Assembly (NCBI GenBank): GCA_004356105.1
Contig: SMYC01000110.1
Span: forward strand, 1-51,509
From: Acidobacteriota bacterium
Lineage (GTDB): Bacteria > Acidobacteriota > Vicinamibacteria > Marinacidobacterales > SMYC01
Direction of reading: 5' to 3'
DNA: 51,509 nucleotides
The translations under genes were made by a program, and so were the position numbers. Of the stretch, positions 7,464 to 15,353 are shown piece by piece (position 1 is the first letter of the stretch; every line of letters starts with the position of its first letter). The notes under the pieces are model-generated. The model ran no database searches. It saw only the letters and a list, made by a program, of their open reading frames with translations, and had not been told where the DNA came from.

Positions 7464-8804
7464 ATGTTTGTTTACCTGCGGTCGCTTATGGCACCAGCAA
7501 TGCTTTTCCTGGGACTCTTCTTGCAGTCCAGCGCCTCTGTTTCGTATCAAGAAGGAAGGGAAGCGCTCGATCGCTCGGACTGGCAAGGGGCCGTTGAGGC
7601 ATTCGAGCAAGTATCCGAAGACGACGCGGTCGCCGATGCCGCCATTTTCTGGCAGGCCTATGCCTACAACAAGCTTCGTGACGCCGACCGCGCTCTAGAG
7701 AGCGTAGCACTCCTCGAACGCCGCTTTCCGAATAGCGAATGGCGCGATGATGCGCAAGCGCTCGCGGCCGAGATACGCGGCCGAGCTTCCGGCGAGGACG
7801 ATAACGATGAGCTCAGGCTCATGGCGCTGAACGCGCTCATGCACGCCGATGACGAGGAAGCCATCCCGATACTCGAAGAGTTCTTGAGAGGCGCTCACTC
7901 GGAGCGGCTCAAGGAAAGAGCGCTCTTCGTGCTTGCGCAGAGCGGCTCGGCGCGTGGCTTCGAGGTTGTCGCAGAAGCCGCGCGCTCGAGTAGCTCGCCG
8001 AACCTTCAAAAAAAGGCGATCCGTTATTTGGGTGTGCATGAATCGGAACGAAGTCTCGACCTACTCGTCGAGCTTTACGGTTCGATCACGGATATGGACG
8101 CTCGGCGAAGCATCCTTCAAAGCTTCATGATTGCCGGGCAAAGGGACCGTCTCTTGGGCCTCGCGCGCGAAGAGCCCAACGAGGAACTGCGCGCCCGGGC
8201 GATCCGCCTGCTCGGAACGATGGATGCCGAGGACGAGCTATGGACGCTATATGAGCAGGAGACCTCCGAAGAGATTCGCAAGCAGATCTTGCGCGCTTTC
8301 ATGGTGGCTGGCGACCAGGAACGTCTTCTAGCTGTCGCCAAAAACGCGGCAGAATCTTTGGAGCTCAGGAAAAGCGCCATCCATTTGCTTGGCACCCAGG
8401 ACGCCGACGAGGAGCTCTGGGCGCTCTATCAGCAGGTGACATCCGAGGAGCTCAAAGAGCGCGTAATGCACGCGCTCTTCATTTCAGGCAACTCCGAGAA
8501 GCTCTTACTGGTCGCTCGCGACAAGGACGAGTCCATCGAGATGCGCAGGCGGGCCATTCACAATCTCGGGATTACTGGAGAGGCGTCCCGTCCGATGCTT
8601 CTAGAGCTCTATCAAGGCGAGACGGCGTTTGAGCTGAAAGAGCAAATCTTGCACGCCCTGTTCGTTCAAGATTCAGCACCCGAGCTCGTTGAGCTTGCGC
8701 GCTCGGAGAACGACCTCGAGCTCGAGAAAAAAGCGGTCCACTGGCTTTCCTTGATGGACGCGCCCGAAGCCAAAGCTTACATGATGGAGATATTGAGACG
8801 ATGA
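7464..8804 (+). CDS. Exported HEAT-repeat protein with N-terminal TPR-like region
   Basis: A 446-residue protein. The start chosen is the ATG at 7464, preceded by GAGAGAGGAA and followed by a signal peptide (MFVYLRSLMAPAMLFLGLF). The same frame is open further upstream, but that overlaps the sigma and anti-sigma genes. Residues about 30-95 resemble a TPR or outer-membrane tetratricopeptide start (EGREALDRSDWQGAVEAFEQ). The rest is made of paired HEAT helices, and the last four units are regular at 59-61 residues each, with a recurring pattern like AIxxLG, then LYxxxTxxELKExILxALF. Such repeats bind other proteins. It shares the sigma/anti-sigma operon and overlaps the next HEAT gene by 4 bp. 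The partner is unknown. Confidence 0.85.
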   Translation: MFVYLRSLMAPAMLFLGLFLQSSASVSYQEGREALDRSDWQGAVEAFEQVSEDDAVADAAIFWQAYAYNKLRDADRALESVALLERRFPNSEWRDDAQALAAEIRGRASGEDDNDELRLMALNALMHADDEEAIPILEEFLRGAHSERLKERALFVLAQSGSARGFEVVAEAARSSSSPNLQKKAIRYLGVHESERSLDLLVELYGSITDMDARRSILQSFMIAGQRDRLLGLAREEPNEELRARAIRLLGTMDAEDELWTLYEQETSEEIRKQILRAFMVAGDQERLLAVAKNAAESLELRKSAIHLLGTQDADEELWALYQQVTSEELKERVMHALFISGNSEKLLLVARDKDESIEMRRRAIHNLGITGEASRPMLLELYQGETAFELKEQILHALFVQDSAPELVELARSENDLELEKKAVHWLSLMDAPEAKAYMMEILRR

Positions 8805-9784
8805 ACTATCTACTATTTCTTCTACTTCAGCCAACTCTCATTGGCGGCTCGATTGAGGCGCGCGGCGCCGCGACCGAGCTCGCCCGAAACATCACCGCGG
8901 GCCCCGTGGGAACGTTTTGGAGCGGCTATGAAGTGCCTCGAGTCGTGGTACAGGGGCGTACTCATCATGGGTGCGGTGGCGTCTATCGTCTCGACGACGG
9001 TGGTGGTGACTCGAAGCCTGCGACAGACGAAAGTGCTTCCACGTTGCACATGTTCTATCGCGTCGTCGACGGCACGGTCGAGGAACTGCAGGCGATATCG
9101 AGTGCTTGTCGTATCGATGCGGGCAGCGGGAGCGTGCATTGGTGGAGTGGCGTGTCCGTTGATGATAGCGTCGCTTTTCTGCAGCAGCTAGCTCGTGACA
9201 AACCGCGCTCCGAGATTGCTGAGCAAGCGATCTACGTGATCAGCCAGCACGCGGGCTCGGCCGCGGATATGAGCCTCGAGCAGTTCGCTGGAATCCGCTG
9301 GCCTCGCGATCTGAGAGAGAAGGCCGTTTTCTGGTTGGGGTCAGCGCGCGGCGAGACGGGATTTCGAGTCTTGAGTACTCTCATCGAGGGTGAGGAAGAC
9401 CCGGAGATCCGAGAAAAAATGGTTTTCGCGTTCCATATCTCCGACGCGGAAGGCGCCACGCCGAAGCTCATTGCGCTCGCGCGAGCGCATCGGGACCCGG
9501 AGCTTCGCGCGAAAGCACTCTTCTGGCTGGCGCAAAAAGCAGGGAAGCAAGCGGCTGCCGCGATCGCCGAGGCGGTCGAAGACGACCCGGACCTCGATGT
9601 GAAGAAAAAGGCGGTATTCGCCTTGTCCCAGCTGCCCGCAGAAGAAGGCGTGCCGCTCCTTGTGGAAGTTGCGGAGAACCACCGGCAGCGAGAGATTCGG
9701 AAAAAGGCATTTTTCTGGCTTGGACAGTCCAATGACCCGAGAGCGCTGTCCTTGTTCGAGAAAGTGCTTCTGGAAAAGGACTAG
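8801..9784 (+). CDS. Second exported HEAT-repeat protein
   Basis: A 327-residue protein starting in a 4-bp ATGA overlap with the preceding HEAT gene. It has a short signal sequence (MNYLLFLLLQPTLIGGS). An unassigned domain of about 120 residues follows, with His and Cys near residue 55 (HHGCGG) and a serine-aspartate-rich stretch. HEAT repeats of about 31 residues begin near residue 150, each with an AVFWLG, ALFWLAQ or AFFWLGQ core. The aromatic FWL signature in every repeat differs from the first HEAT protein, so the two are not simple duplicates. It is the last gene of the operon. A palindromic element begins 6 bp after its stop. Confidence 0.83.
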   Translation: MNYLLFLLLQPTLIGGSIEARGAATELARNITAGPVGTFWSGYEVPRVVVQGRTHHGCGGVYRLDDGGGDSKPATDESASTLHMFYRVVDGTVEELQAISSACRIDAGSGSVHWWSGVSVDDSVAFLQQLARDKPRSEIAEQAIYVISQHAGSAADMSLEQFAGIRWPRDLREKAVFWLGSARGETGFRVLSTLIEGEEDPEIREKMVFAFHISDAEGATPKLIALARAHRDPELRAKALFWLAQKAGKQAAAAIAEAVEDDPDLDVKKKAVFALSQLPAEEGVPLLVEVAENHRQREIRKKAFFWLGQSNDPRALSLFEKVLLEKD

Positions 9785-9789
9785 TGCTT

Positions 9790-9936
9790 GAACCCGCTAA
9801 TCCTGTCGGTAAAGTCCGAGGTCATTTTTGGTGCTGGCAAGGCGCTCCAACGATTTCATATTGAGATATTCCGAGGAGGAGCAACGCAGCAGCGCCGAAA
9901 AGACCGGAACGCTCCGCTGGCAGGATTAGCGGGTTC
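9790..9936. repeat. Nested palindromic element (about 150 bp)
   Basis: The outer arms gaacccgctaatcctg (9790-9805) and caggattagcgggttc (9921-9936) are perfect 16-bp reverse complements. Inside, ttttggtgctg (about 9826) pairs with cagcgccgaaaag (about 9889), then gcgctcc with ggagc, and the tip is catattgagatatt. The whole element could fold into one long interrupted hairpin. I recall similar hairpins (GGCAAGGCG ... GCAACGC with a central CATATT) as dispersed repeats in proteobacterial genomes, but that is from memory. No ORF lies inside. Confidence 0.75.
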
Positions 9937-9939
9937 GAG

Positions 9940-10057
9940 CTAGTCGCGCAAGTACTTCCGCATCACTTTGTCGAGAGCCCGATCGGTGAGGAGGCGGCGA
10001 GAGATAGGCCTGAACCTTGGCGTCGGTGCCGCTGATGAGAACCGCTCGTTCCGACAT
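9940..10057 (-). other. Possible decayed short coding remnant
   Basis: On the minus strand an ATG at 10057 opens MSERAVLISGTDAKVQAYL, then turns to low-quality sequence and ends inside the palindromic element. A neighbouring frame reads RRLLTDRALDKVMRKYLRD before a TAG at 9940-9942. The two together look like one short protein broken by a frameshift. I do not recognise the family, there is no ribosome binding site, and it may be chance. Confidence 0.2.
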
Positions 10058-10088
10058 AGGGGGATGATACAGGAACGCGGTCGCAGCG

Positions 10089-10120
10089 AAAAAAAGCTGA
10101 GGGCGGGAACCGCCCCCAGC
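10089..10120 (-). terminator. Rho-independent terminator of the SPFH remnant
   Basis: On the minus strand a GC-rich stem (about 10 pairs with one mismatch, GCTGGGGGCGG against CCGCCCTCAGC, loop TTC) is followed directly by seven T residues (10095-10089). It begins two bases after the TAG stop of the SPFH fragment, in the orientation expected for that gene. Confidence 0.85.
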
Positions 10121-10121
10121 A

Positions 10122-10380
10122 CTAAAGCAGCTTTACCACCCTGTCTGCCAACCCGCCCTCGCCGAGCACCACGTTGAGAGTGGCCTTTTCCGTGACCCTC
10201 TCGAGCACTGCGAGCTCGCGCAGACGCATCAGCGTCGGGTTGGACTCGAGGAGTCGAGCAGCGTTCAGCTGAGACCGGATCGCGGCCGTCTCTTCGCGGG
10301 CGCGTAATGAGGTTCGCTTCGGCTGCTTTCTTCGCTTCGAGCACCTTGTTGAGCAGCTCCTTCATGTCACTTGGTGTCAA
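10122..10380 (-). pseudogene. Frameshifted 3' remnant of an SPFH/Band 7 (slipin-like) gene
   Basis: Only the last 85 or so codons of a stomatin/prohibitin-type membrane-associated protein remain. One frame reads DMKELLNKVLEAKKAAEANL. About 15 bases later the reading must shift to continue as EETAAIRSQLNAARLLESNP, then LRELAVLERVTEKATLNVVL and GEGGLADRVVKLL, ending at TAG (10122-10124). This is the typical slipin C-terminal coiled-coil and tail. The SPFH domain and membrane anchor are absent: the frame is closed by a TAA just upstream (about 10410). The original terminator survives. A sequencing error could explain the frameshift but not the missing 5' two thirds. Confidence 0.8.
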
Positions 10381-10441
10381 CAGAAAACGATCAAAGATCG
10401 CTTACCGGGTGGTCATGTTTGCGCGAGAGCTATGCGCTCAT

Positions 10442-10470
10442 TTGAAGACCGACGCGCAGAAGACTATAAC
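10442..10470 (+). promoter_or_regulatory. Sigma-70-type promoter for the serine protease gene
   Basis: TTGAAG at 10442-10447 and TATAAC at 10465-10470 are separated by exactly 17 bp. Transcription would start near 10477, only about 9 bases before the GTG start at 10486, so the leader would be very short. No Shine-Dalgarno is seen, consistent with that. Confidence 0.6.
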
Positions 10471-10485
10471 TGTTAGAGACCGATC

Positions 10486-12138
10486 GTGATTAAGCCTGTG
10501 TTGATCCTCGCTCTCGTGGCGTTGCTCGGCGCCTCCTCTTTGAGCGCGGCCCAGCGGGCACGCTCACCCGCCGCGGCTACGGTGTTCATTCGCGTCATCG
10601 GTACGATCGAAGTTGTCACCGAGGGCGCTTTCACCGAATCGAAAGAGACGCGCGACGTCGAGCTCGGCACAGGGAGCGGTTTCATCTTCACACCCTATGG
10701 GCACGTATTGACGAACCACCACGTCGTGCAAGGCCGCAGTTTCACGAAACGCGTCGGCTCCCGCAACGTGACGGTAGAGCTCAAGGTGGACCGTGTGGAG
10801 GTGGTGCTGCCGACAGGCGCCTTCGATGCGTCCATCGAGTTGGTGGACCCGGACATCGATCTTGCCGTTCTATCGATCGCGGGCGGTGACCTGCCTTACC
10901 TCGCATTCGGCGACTCGGAGGCGACGAAGCCAGGTGAGTCGGTTCACGTTTACGGTTTCCCCTTCGGGCGTCGCGTCGAAGTCGGTCTGACGGACGTCCC
11001 GGACATCCTTCCCCAAGTAAGTGTGACCCGGGGCACGGTCTCGGCTACGCGGAACGACGACGCTGGCAACACGGCCTATTTGCAGACGAGCGCGACCGTG
11101 AACCCGGGCAATAGCGGCGGGCCGATGGTCGATGAGGATGGCTATGTGCTCGGTGTCGTGAGGCTCAAGCTGCGAGATTCGGACGGGATCGGTTTTGCGA
11201 TCCCGGTCAACACGGTCAAAGATTTTCTGACCGTGAGCGGCTACGATCAGCTTTTACCTGTCGAGCGCCTCAAGCTTGGTGGCGAGCAGACATTGAGGGA
11301 CAAAGGCTTGAGCCTCCGACTTCCGGAGACGCTCGAAGACGTTTCGCCTATGCGGCTGCGCGCCTTCAGCGATCCCGGGCAGGGTGCTATTTTGTGGACT
11401 TCGGATCGGGTGGTGACCCCGTGGGATCTCCGGTCGCTAGAACAGGCACTCTTGTCAGGCGGGACGTTCGGGACGTTTCGAGCCGAAGGAGAGAGAGACT
11501 CCGCCGCAGTCGCCGAAGGCGTCTTGATCGGGCGCGCGCGCTCCGGCGACACGCGGATGGTGTACGCGCTTTTCGACAGAGGCGCCGAAAAAATCGTCCT
11601 CCGCTACGAGGGACACGCGGACGCGGTAGCGTTCAACCGTTCCGTTCTCGAGCAATCGCTTCGAAGCGTGTCCGCTAGACCCCTATTGACATCGGAGGTG
11701 ACGCGCGCGCTGCTAGTGGACGGCGTGCTGTGGGAGAGACGGCCGCTCCCCGCGCCTTCCGCGCCCTCCATCATGGTCCCAGGTCGATTCAGCGTCGAAG
11801 TCTCGGCACCCTTTGCCTGCACTGGCTTGCCTCCTGTCGAGTCCGCGATGGCGGCCTCGCCCGAGGGGGACTTCACGGTCTCACTTCGTGTGGGGTGGTG
11901 GGCGCATTCGCTGGACACTTCGAGCGCCGCGACTAGCTGCAGCCAACAAGCGGGGGGCTTCGGGGACGCTTCGTATTTCTACACCATCGATTGGCTAGGC
12001 ATTCGCTATGCGGTCGAAGGAGTCTTTATCGACGACATGCGCGGAACGCTTCAGCTCGAGCTCGTCGCGCCGGAATCGAAGCAGCTATTCGTGCGCGAGC
12101 TGGCCCTCGCCTGGATTGCTGAAAACCGACAGCGCTAA
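10486..12138 (+). CDS. Exported trypsin-like (HtrA/DegP-type) serine protease without PDZ
   Basis: A 550-residue secreted protease. After a signal peptide (about 1-23), the S1C-like fold carries the full triad: H79 in LTNHHVV, D125 in DPDIDLAVL and S210 in NPGNSGGPM. A typical DegP has one or two PDZ domains after residue about 250. Here the last 280 residues show no PDZ signature, and they include a paired-cysteine region (PFACTGLPP, ATSCSQQAG) that may bind or sense a ligand. It starts with GTG just behind a good promoter. It is monocistronic and convergent with the next gene. A role in periplasmic protein quality control or regulated proteolysis is inferred from the family. Confidence 0.88.
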   Translation: MIKPVLILALVALLGASSLSAAQRARSPAAATVFIRVIGTIEVVTEGAFTESKETRDVELGTGSGFIFTPYGHVLTNHHVVQGRSFTKRVGSRNVTVELKVDRVEVVLPTGAFDASIELVDPDIDLAVLSIAGGDLPYLAFGDSEATKPGESVHVYGFPFGRRVEVGLTDVPDILPQVSVTRGTVSATRNDDAGNTAYLQTSATVNPGNSGGPMVDEDGYVLGVVRLKLRDSDGIGFAIPVNTVKDFLTVSGYDQLLPVERLKLGGEQTLRDKGLSLRLPETLEDVSPMRLRAFSDPGQGAILWTSDRVVTPWDLRSLEQALLSGGTFGTFRAEGERDSAAVAEGVLIGRARSGDTRMVYALFDRGAEKIVLRYEGHADAVAFNRSVLEQSLRSVSARPLLTSEVTRALLVDGVLWERRPLPAPSAPSIMVPGRFSVEVSAPFACTGLPPVESAMAASPEGDFTVSLRVGWWAHSLDTSSAATSCSQQAGGFGDASYFYTIDWLGIRYAVEGVFIDDMRGTLQLELVAPESKQLFVRELALAWIAENRQR

Positions 12139-12226
12139 CGCTAACACGCCTGATTCCGTTCACGTTCTAGTGCTAGAGACCGCCGAACAGGAAGCGGGTA
12201 GACGATAGCAACCCGAATTGCGGAAA

Positions 12227-13339
12227 CTAAAAAGACTCGGCTGTGACAACGTCCCATAAGTTCCGGTAGCGGCCGTCGCGAGCGCTTCGCAAGAACATGT
12301 GGATATTCTGAACGAGGGAGACGGTGATGTGGTCGTCGACCATCGCGGGATGCGGGCGATGAAGGTTCGCATAAGCGCGGATGAAAACGCTGGACTCGGA
12401 GGTCGGCAGCTGCAGCACGTTGTCGACGAAAGCAGACCACTTTCTCTGGCGAAACAAATAAAACTCGACATTCGAAACGTAGAACGTGGTCACGGTTTGG
12501 CCGTGGGACTCGAGGAGCCTCCCGAGCCGACGGAAAGTCTGGTCTCCGGCGAAATCGCCGACGATCGGGATGATGCGGTTCTCCAGCTGCATCTGGCGCA
12601 CCCGCCCGTAAGTCTCGTCCGCCGCGAGCCAATTCCGACGTTCGCCATGGCGGTCGATTTCGAGAATAAACTCCTTCAGCGAAGGGAAGAAGAACGACCG
12701 CCATCTGTCATATTTGATCTCTAAGCCTTGTCGAAAGAACTCACGGTAGATGGTCTCTAGGTCGTGGCGGTCTTGATCGGTGAGCCCGAGCTCGGGGCGG
12801 GTCTCGAGCTCACCGAGGACGAAGGCTAACTGTTCCTCGTAAAAGCTCTCGTCCGGCGCGGTGGATTCGATGGCAGCAACGATGTCGGTGATCGCGGCGT
12901 CGCGCGCGAGAGGCTCCGTAAGTGGGCGCGCCACTAGTCTCGAGAGATAGACGTCGCGGGTTTCGGAGTCCTCTGTCAAAAGCTTGAACAAGAGATGTTC
13001 GAGCATGTTCTGGCGGCGAATATCCACGATGAACGCGAGCTGGGGCTCGAGCGTGGCGATATAGGTGAAATTCTGGTTCGGTCCCACGCCGACATAAACG
13101 CCGTCTTCGACGCGGCGTTGGTCGAGCTCGTCGAGCACATGAAGGTAGGAGGTTTCATTGGAGATGTAGTTATTGCTCCAAAAATATCCGCCATCCTCGG
13201 AAAGACTCGTGACGAGGTTCCCGAACTCGGCGTCGGTGATGGTTTCGAGCTCGCCTCTTCCCCTTGATAGACAGGAGGAAGTGACGGACGAGAACGCTGC
13301 CGGGATGGCGAGCGCTAAGGCTAGAGACCGGATCAGCAT
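12227..13339 (-). CDS. Exported protein of unknown function with a Rossmann-like N-terminal half
   Basis: A 370-residue protein that I cannot assign with confidence. It has an N-terminal hydrophobic segment with a cysteine at 23 (VTSSCLS), so it is secreted and possibly a lipoprotein. Residues 50-68 hold a GGYFWSNNYISNETSYLHV block. VGVGPNQN (83-90) followed about 20 residues later by FIVDIRRQN resembles the nucleotide or SAM-binding loop and acidic strand end of a Rossmann fold, and IPIVGDFAGD lies further on. I recall proteins of this kind from Leptospira and Planctomycetes as uncharacterised, which is a weak match from memory. It lies 54 bp downstream of the esterase on the same strand. 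Confidence 0.7.
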   Translation of the reverse strand: MLIRSLALALAIPAAFSSVTSSCLSRGRGELETITDAEFGNLVTSLSEDGGYFWSNNYISNETSYLHVLDELDQRRVEDGVYVGVGPNQNFTYIATLEPQLAFIVDIRRQNMLEHLLFKLLTEDSETRDVYLSRLVARPLTEPLARDAAITDIVAAIESTAPDESFYEEQLAFVLGELETRPELGLTDQDRHDLETIYREFFRQGLEIKYDRWRSFFFPSLKEFILEIDRHGERRNWLAADETYGRVRQMQLENRIIPIVGDFAGDQTFRRLGRLLESHGQTVTTFYVSNVEFYLFRQRKWSAFVDNVLQLPTSESSVFIRAYANLHRPHPAMVDDHITVSLVQNIHMFLRSARDGRYRNLWDVVTAESF

Positions 13340-13393
13340 CGCTTGAGGGTTCCCGATATCATCCTAAACGGTAGCGGGTGGCGGTTTCAACTA

Positions 13394-14350
13394 TCAGGGT
13401 GCGAGATGCTCCGCAAGAAAGCCGAGGGATTCGGGAATATGGGCGTAAACGAGTGCCCATCCATGGGGCTCGCCCTCGTGCTCGTGGAATTCGTGGTCGA
13501 CGCCGTTCTTGCTCAGCACCTGATCGAGCTTCTGATTGCCCGCGCCTAGACCCACCGAGCGGTTGTAGCGATCCGCCGTCCCATAGTCGAAGTAGAGGGC
13601 AAGCCCGTCTAGCTCGGCTTTGCGGGCGAGCTCGAGCGGATTGTTCGCATCGAAATATTCCTGGTCGAAAGGATCGCCGAAGATGGTCCGGAAAACAGTG
13701 CCCAAATATTGATAGGACCGTGCCGAGCGCGCGGCTTCGGGAACGTCCAGCGGATTCGGGACTGGGAAGATGATGGCGGAGTGGGCGGCGGCGGCGGCAT
13801 ATCGGGTCGGATGGCGCATGGCAATCTTGAGAGCGCCGTAGCCGCCCATCGAGGTGCCTGCAATCGCACGGTGCGTCCGGCCCGAACTTACGCGATAGCC
13901 CGCTTCAACATGCCGCGGGAGCTCCTCGACGATGAAGTCCTCGTAGCGCATGGTGCCGTCCCGGTAGTTCGTGTAGAAGCTCCGGCCGCCATCGGGGAAG
14001 ACTAGGACCATCTCGCGAAGGGTCTTTTTCGCCATCAAGTCGTCAACGAGCTCCGGAATGTTTCCGTGGCGGTCGATCGTCCAGCTCGTATGATCGTTGA
14101 AAAGGCCGTGGAGGAAATATACGACAGGATATTTCGCGTCGCTGCTCCCATAGCTCGGAGGAAGAAATACACTGTAGGAGGCTTCTTCGCCAAGCGCTTC
14201 GCTCGTCATTGTCGCGAACTCGACACGTGATCCCGAAGGGAGCGCGATGGGCTCGCTCGAGTGGCGGATCCAAGCGTCCCGTTGAGCCAGCGCCGCCGCT
14301 ACTGGAAAGAGGATCAAGATGAGCAGGAACACACAGATCGGGTGTCTCAA
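13394..14350 (-). CDS. Exported esterase (esterase D / CE1-like alpha/beta hydrolase)
   Basis: A 318-residue secreted serine esterase of the putative esterase family that includes feruloyl and acetylxylan esterases, S-formylglutathione hydrolase and mycolyltransferases. It has a signal peptide (about 1-22) and the nucleophile elbow GTSMGG (S167). Acid candidates are D255 and D260 in YFDYGTADR, and H297 lies in EPHGW. The oxyanion strand is VVYFLHGLFNDH. The TTG start at 14350 is supported by AGGAGAG five bases upstream. It is divergent from arginase and probably co-transcribed with the unknown exported protein downstream. The substrate is not determined. Confidence 0.88.
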   Translation of the reverse strand: MRHPICVFLLILILFPVAAALAQRDAWIRHSSEPIALPSGSRVEFATMTSEALGEEASYSVFLPPSYGSSDAKYPVVYFLHGLFNDHTSWTIDRHGNIPELVDDLMAKKTLREMVLVFPDGGRSFYTNYRDGTMRYEDFIVEELPRHVEAGYRVSSGRTHRAIAGTSMGGYGALKIAMRHPTRYAAAAAHSAIIFPVPNPLDVPEAARSARSYQYLGTVFRTIFGDPFDQEYFDANNPLELARKAELDGLALYFDYGTADRYNRSVGLGAGNQKLDQVLSKNGVDHEFHEHEGEPHGWALVYAHIPESLGFLAEHLAP

Positions 14351-14411
14351 TACACTCTCCTGTTGGGCACAAAAGTCAGAATAGCACGAAGCTCGTGTTA
14401 GACTTTCTTAC

Positions 14412-15332
14412 GTGACCAAGAAGGTGCGCATCCTGGGGGTACGTGTGGACCTGGGCGCAGGCCGTCGCGGGGTCGATATGGGGCCTTCGGCGATCCGCAA
14501 GGCGGGGATCCGTCAAGCGCTTCGCGATCTCGGCTACGACGTGGCTGACGACGGCAATCTCGACTGCGAAGAGCCCGAATCCCACAAGATCCGGGACCCC
14601 AAGCTCAAATATCTCCCGCTCATCCAGGCCACGATGACGGATCTCGCGGCACGCGTCGCGTCCATGGTCGAGCTCGGAGAGATCCCACTCGTGCTCGGGG
14701 GCGACCACTCCATCGCCATTGGAACCATCGGGGGTGTCGCGGGTCAATTCAAGAAGGCCAAGAAGAAGCTCGGCATGATTTGGTTCGATGCGCACGCGGA
14801 CGCTAACACTGCGGATACCACTCCCTCGGGAAATATCCACGGTATGCCGCAAGCAGTGGCCTTTGGGCGCGGCGCCCCCGAGCTCGTGACGATCGGCGGC
14901 TTCGCGGAAGGGGAGTCGAAGCTCGACCCGGGCTGCTCTGCCCTCATCGGCGCGCGGAGCATCGATCGTCTAGAGAAAGAGGTCCTGAAGGATATTGGGC
15001 TCCGCGTGTTCACGATGGATCAAATCGACCGTCGAGGCATTTACGACATCACGGAAGAAGCCCTCCAAATTGCAGGACGCGGGACGGACGGCATTCACGT
15101 CAGTTTCGACGTCGACGGGATGGACCCTTCCATCGCACCGGGCGTCGGCACGGCCGTGCCCGGCGGCGTCACCTACCGCGAGACCCACACGATGATGGAG
15201 ATGATTGCGGAGACCGGCCACATGGTCTCGATGGAAGTTGCGGAGGTCAATCCGATACTCGATGTGCGCAACCAAACTGCCGAGGTCGCGGTTGAGATGG
15301 TGGCCTCGGCCTTCGGACGCCGAATTCTTTGA
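14412..15332 (+). CDS. rocF: Arginase
   Basis: Hydrolyses L-arginine to ornithine and urea using a binuclear manganese centre. All ligands are visible in 306 residues: H99 in GGDHS, D126/H128/D130 in FDAHAD, and D233/D235 in SFDVDGMDP. H143 in NIHGMP is the conserved active-site histidine. The sequence VDLGAGRRGVDMGP near the N-terminus is typical of true arginases rather than agmatinases. The start is a GTG. An alpha/beta hydrolase and a small TPR protein follow within 21 bp and with a 1-bp overlap, giving a three-gene operon whose other members have no obvious link to arginine. Confidence 0.93.
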   Translation: MTKKVRILGVRVDLGAGRRGVDMGPSAIRKAGIRQALRDLGYDVADDGNLDCEEPESHKIRDPKLKYLPLIQATMTDLAARVASMVELGEIPLVLGGDHSIAIGTIGGVAGQFKKAKKKLGMIWFDAHADANTADTTPSGNIHGMPQAVAFGRGAPELVTIGGFAEGESKLDPGCSALIGARSIDRLEKEVLKDIGLRVFTMDQIDRRGIYDITEEALQIAGRGTDGIHVSFDVDGMDPSIAPGVGTAVPGGVTYRETHTMMEMIAETGHMVSMEVAEVNPILDVRNQTAEVAVEMVASAFGRRIL

Positions 15333-15353
15333 ACCCTATGGGTCTCGTTCCCT

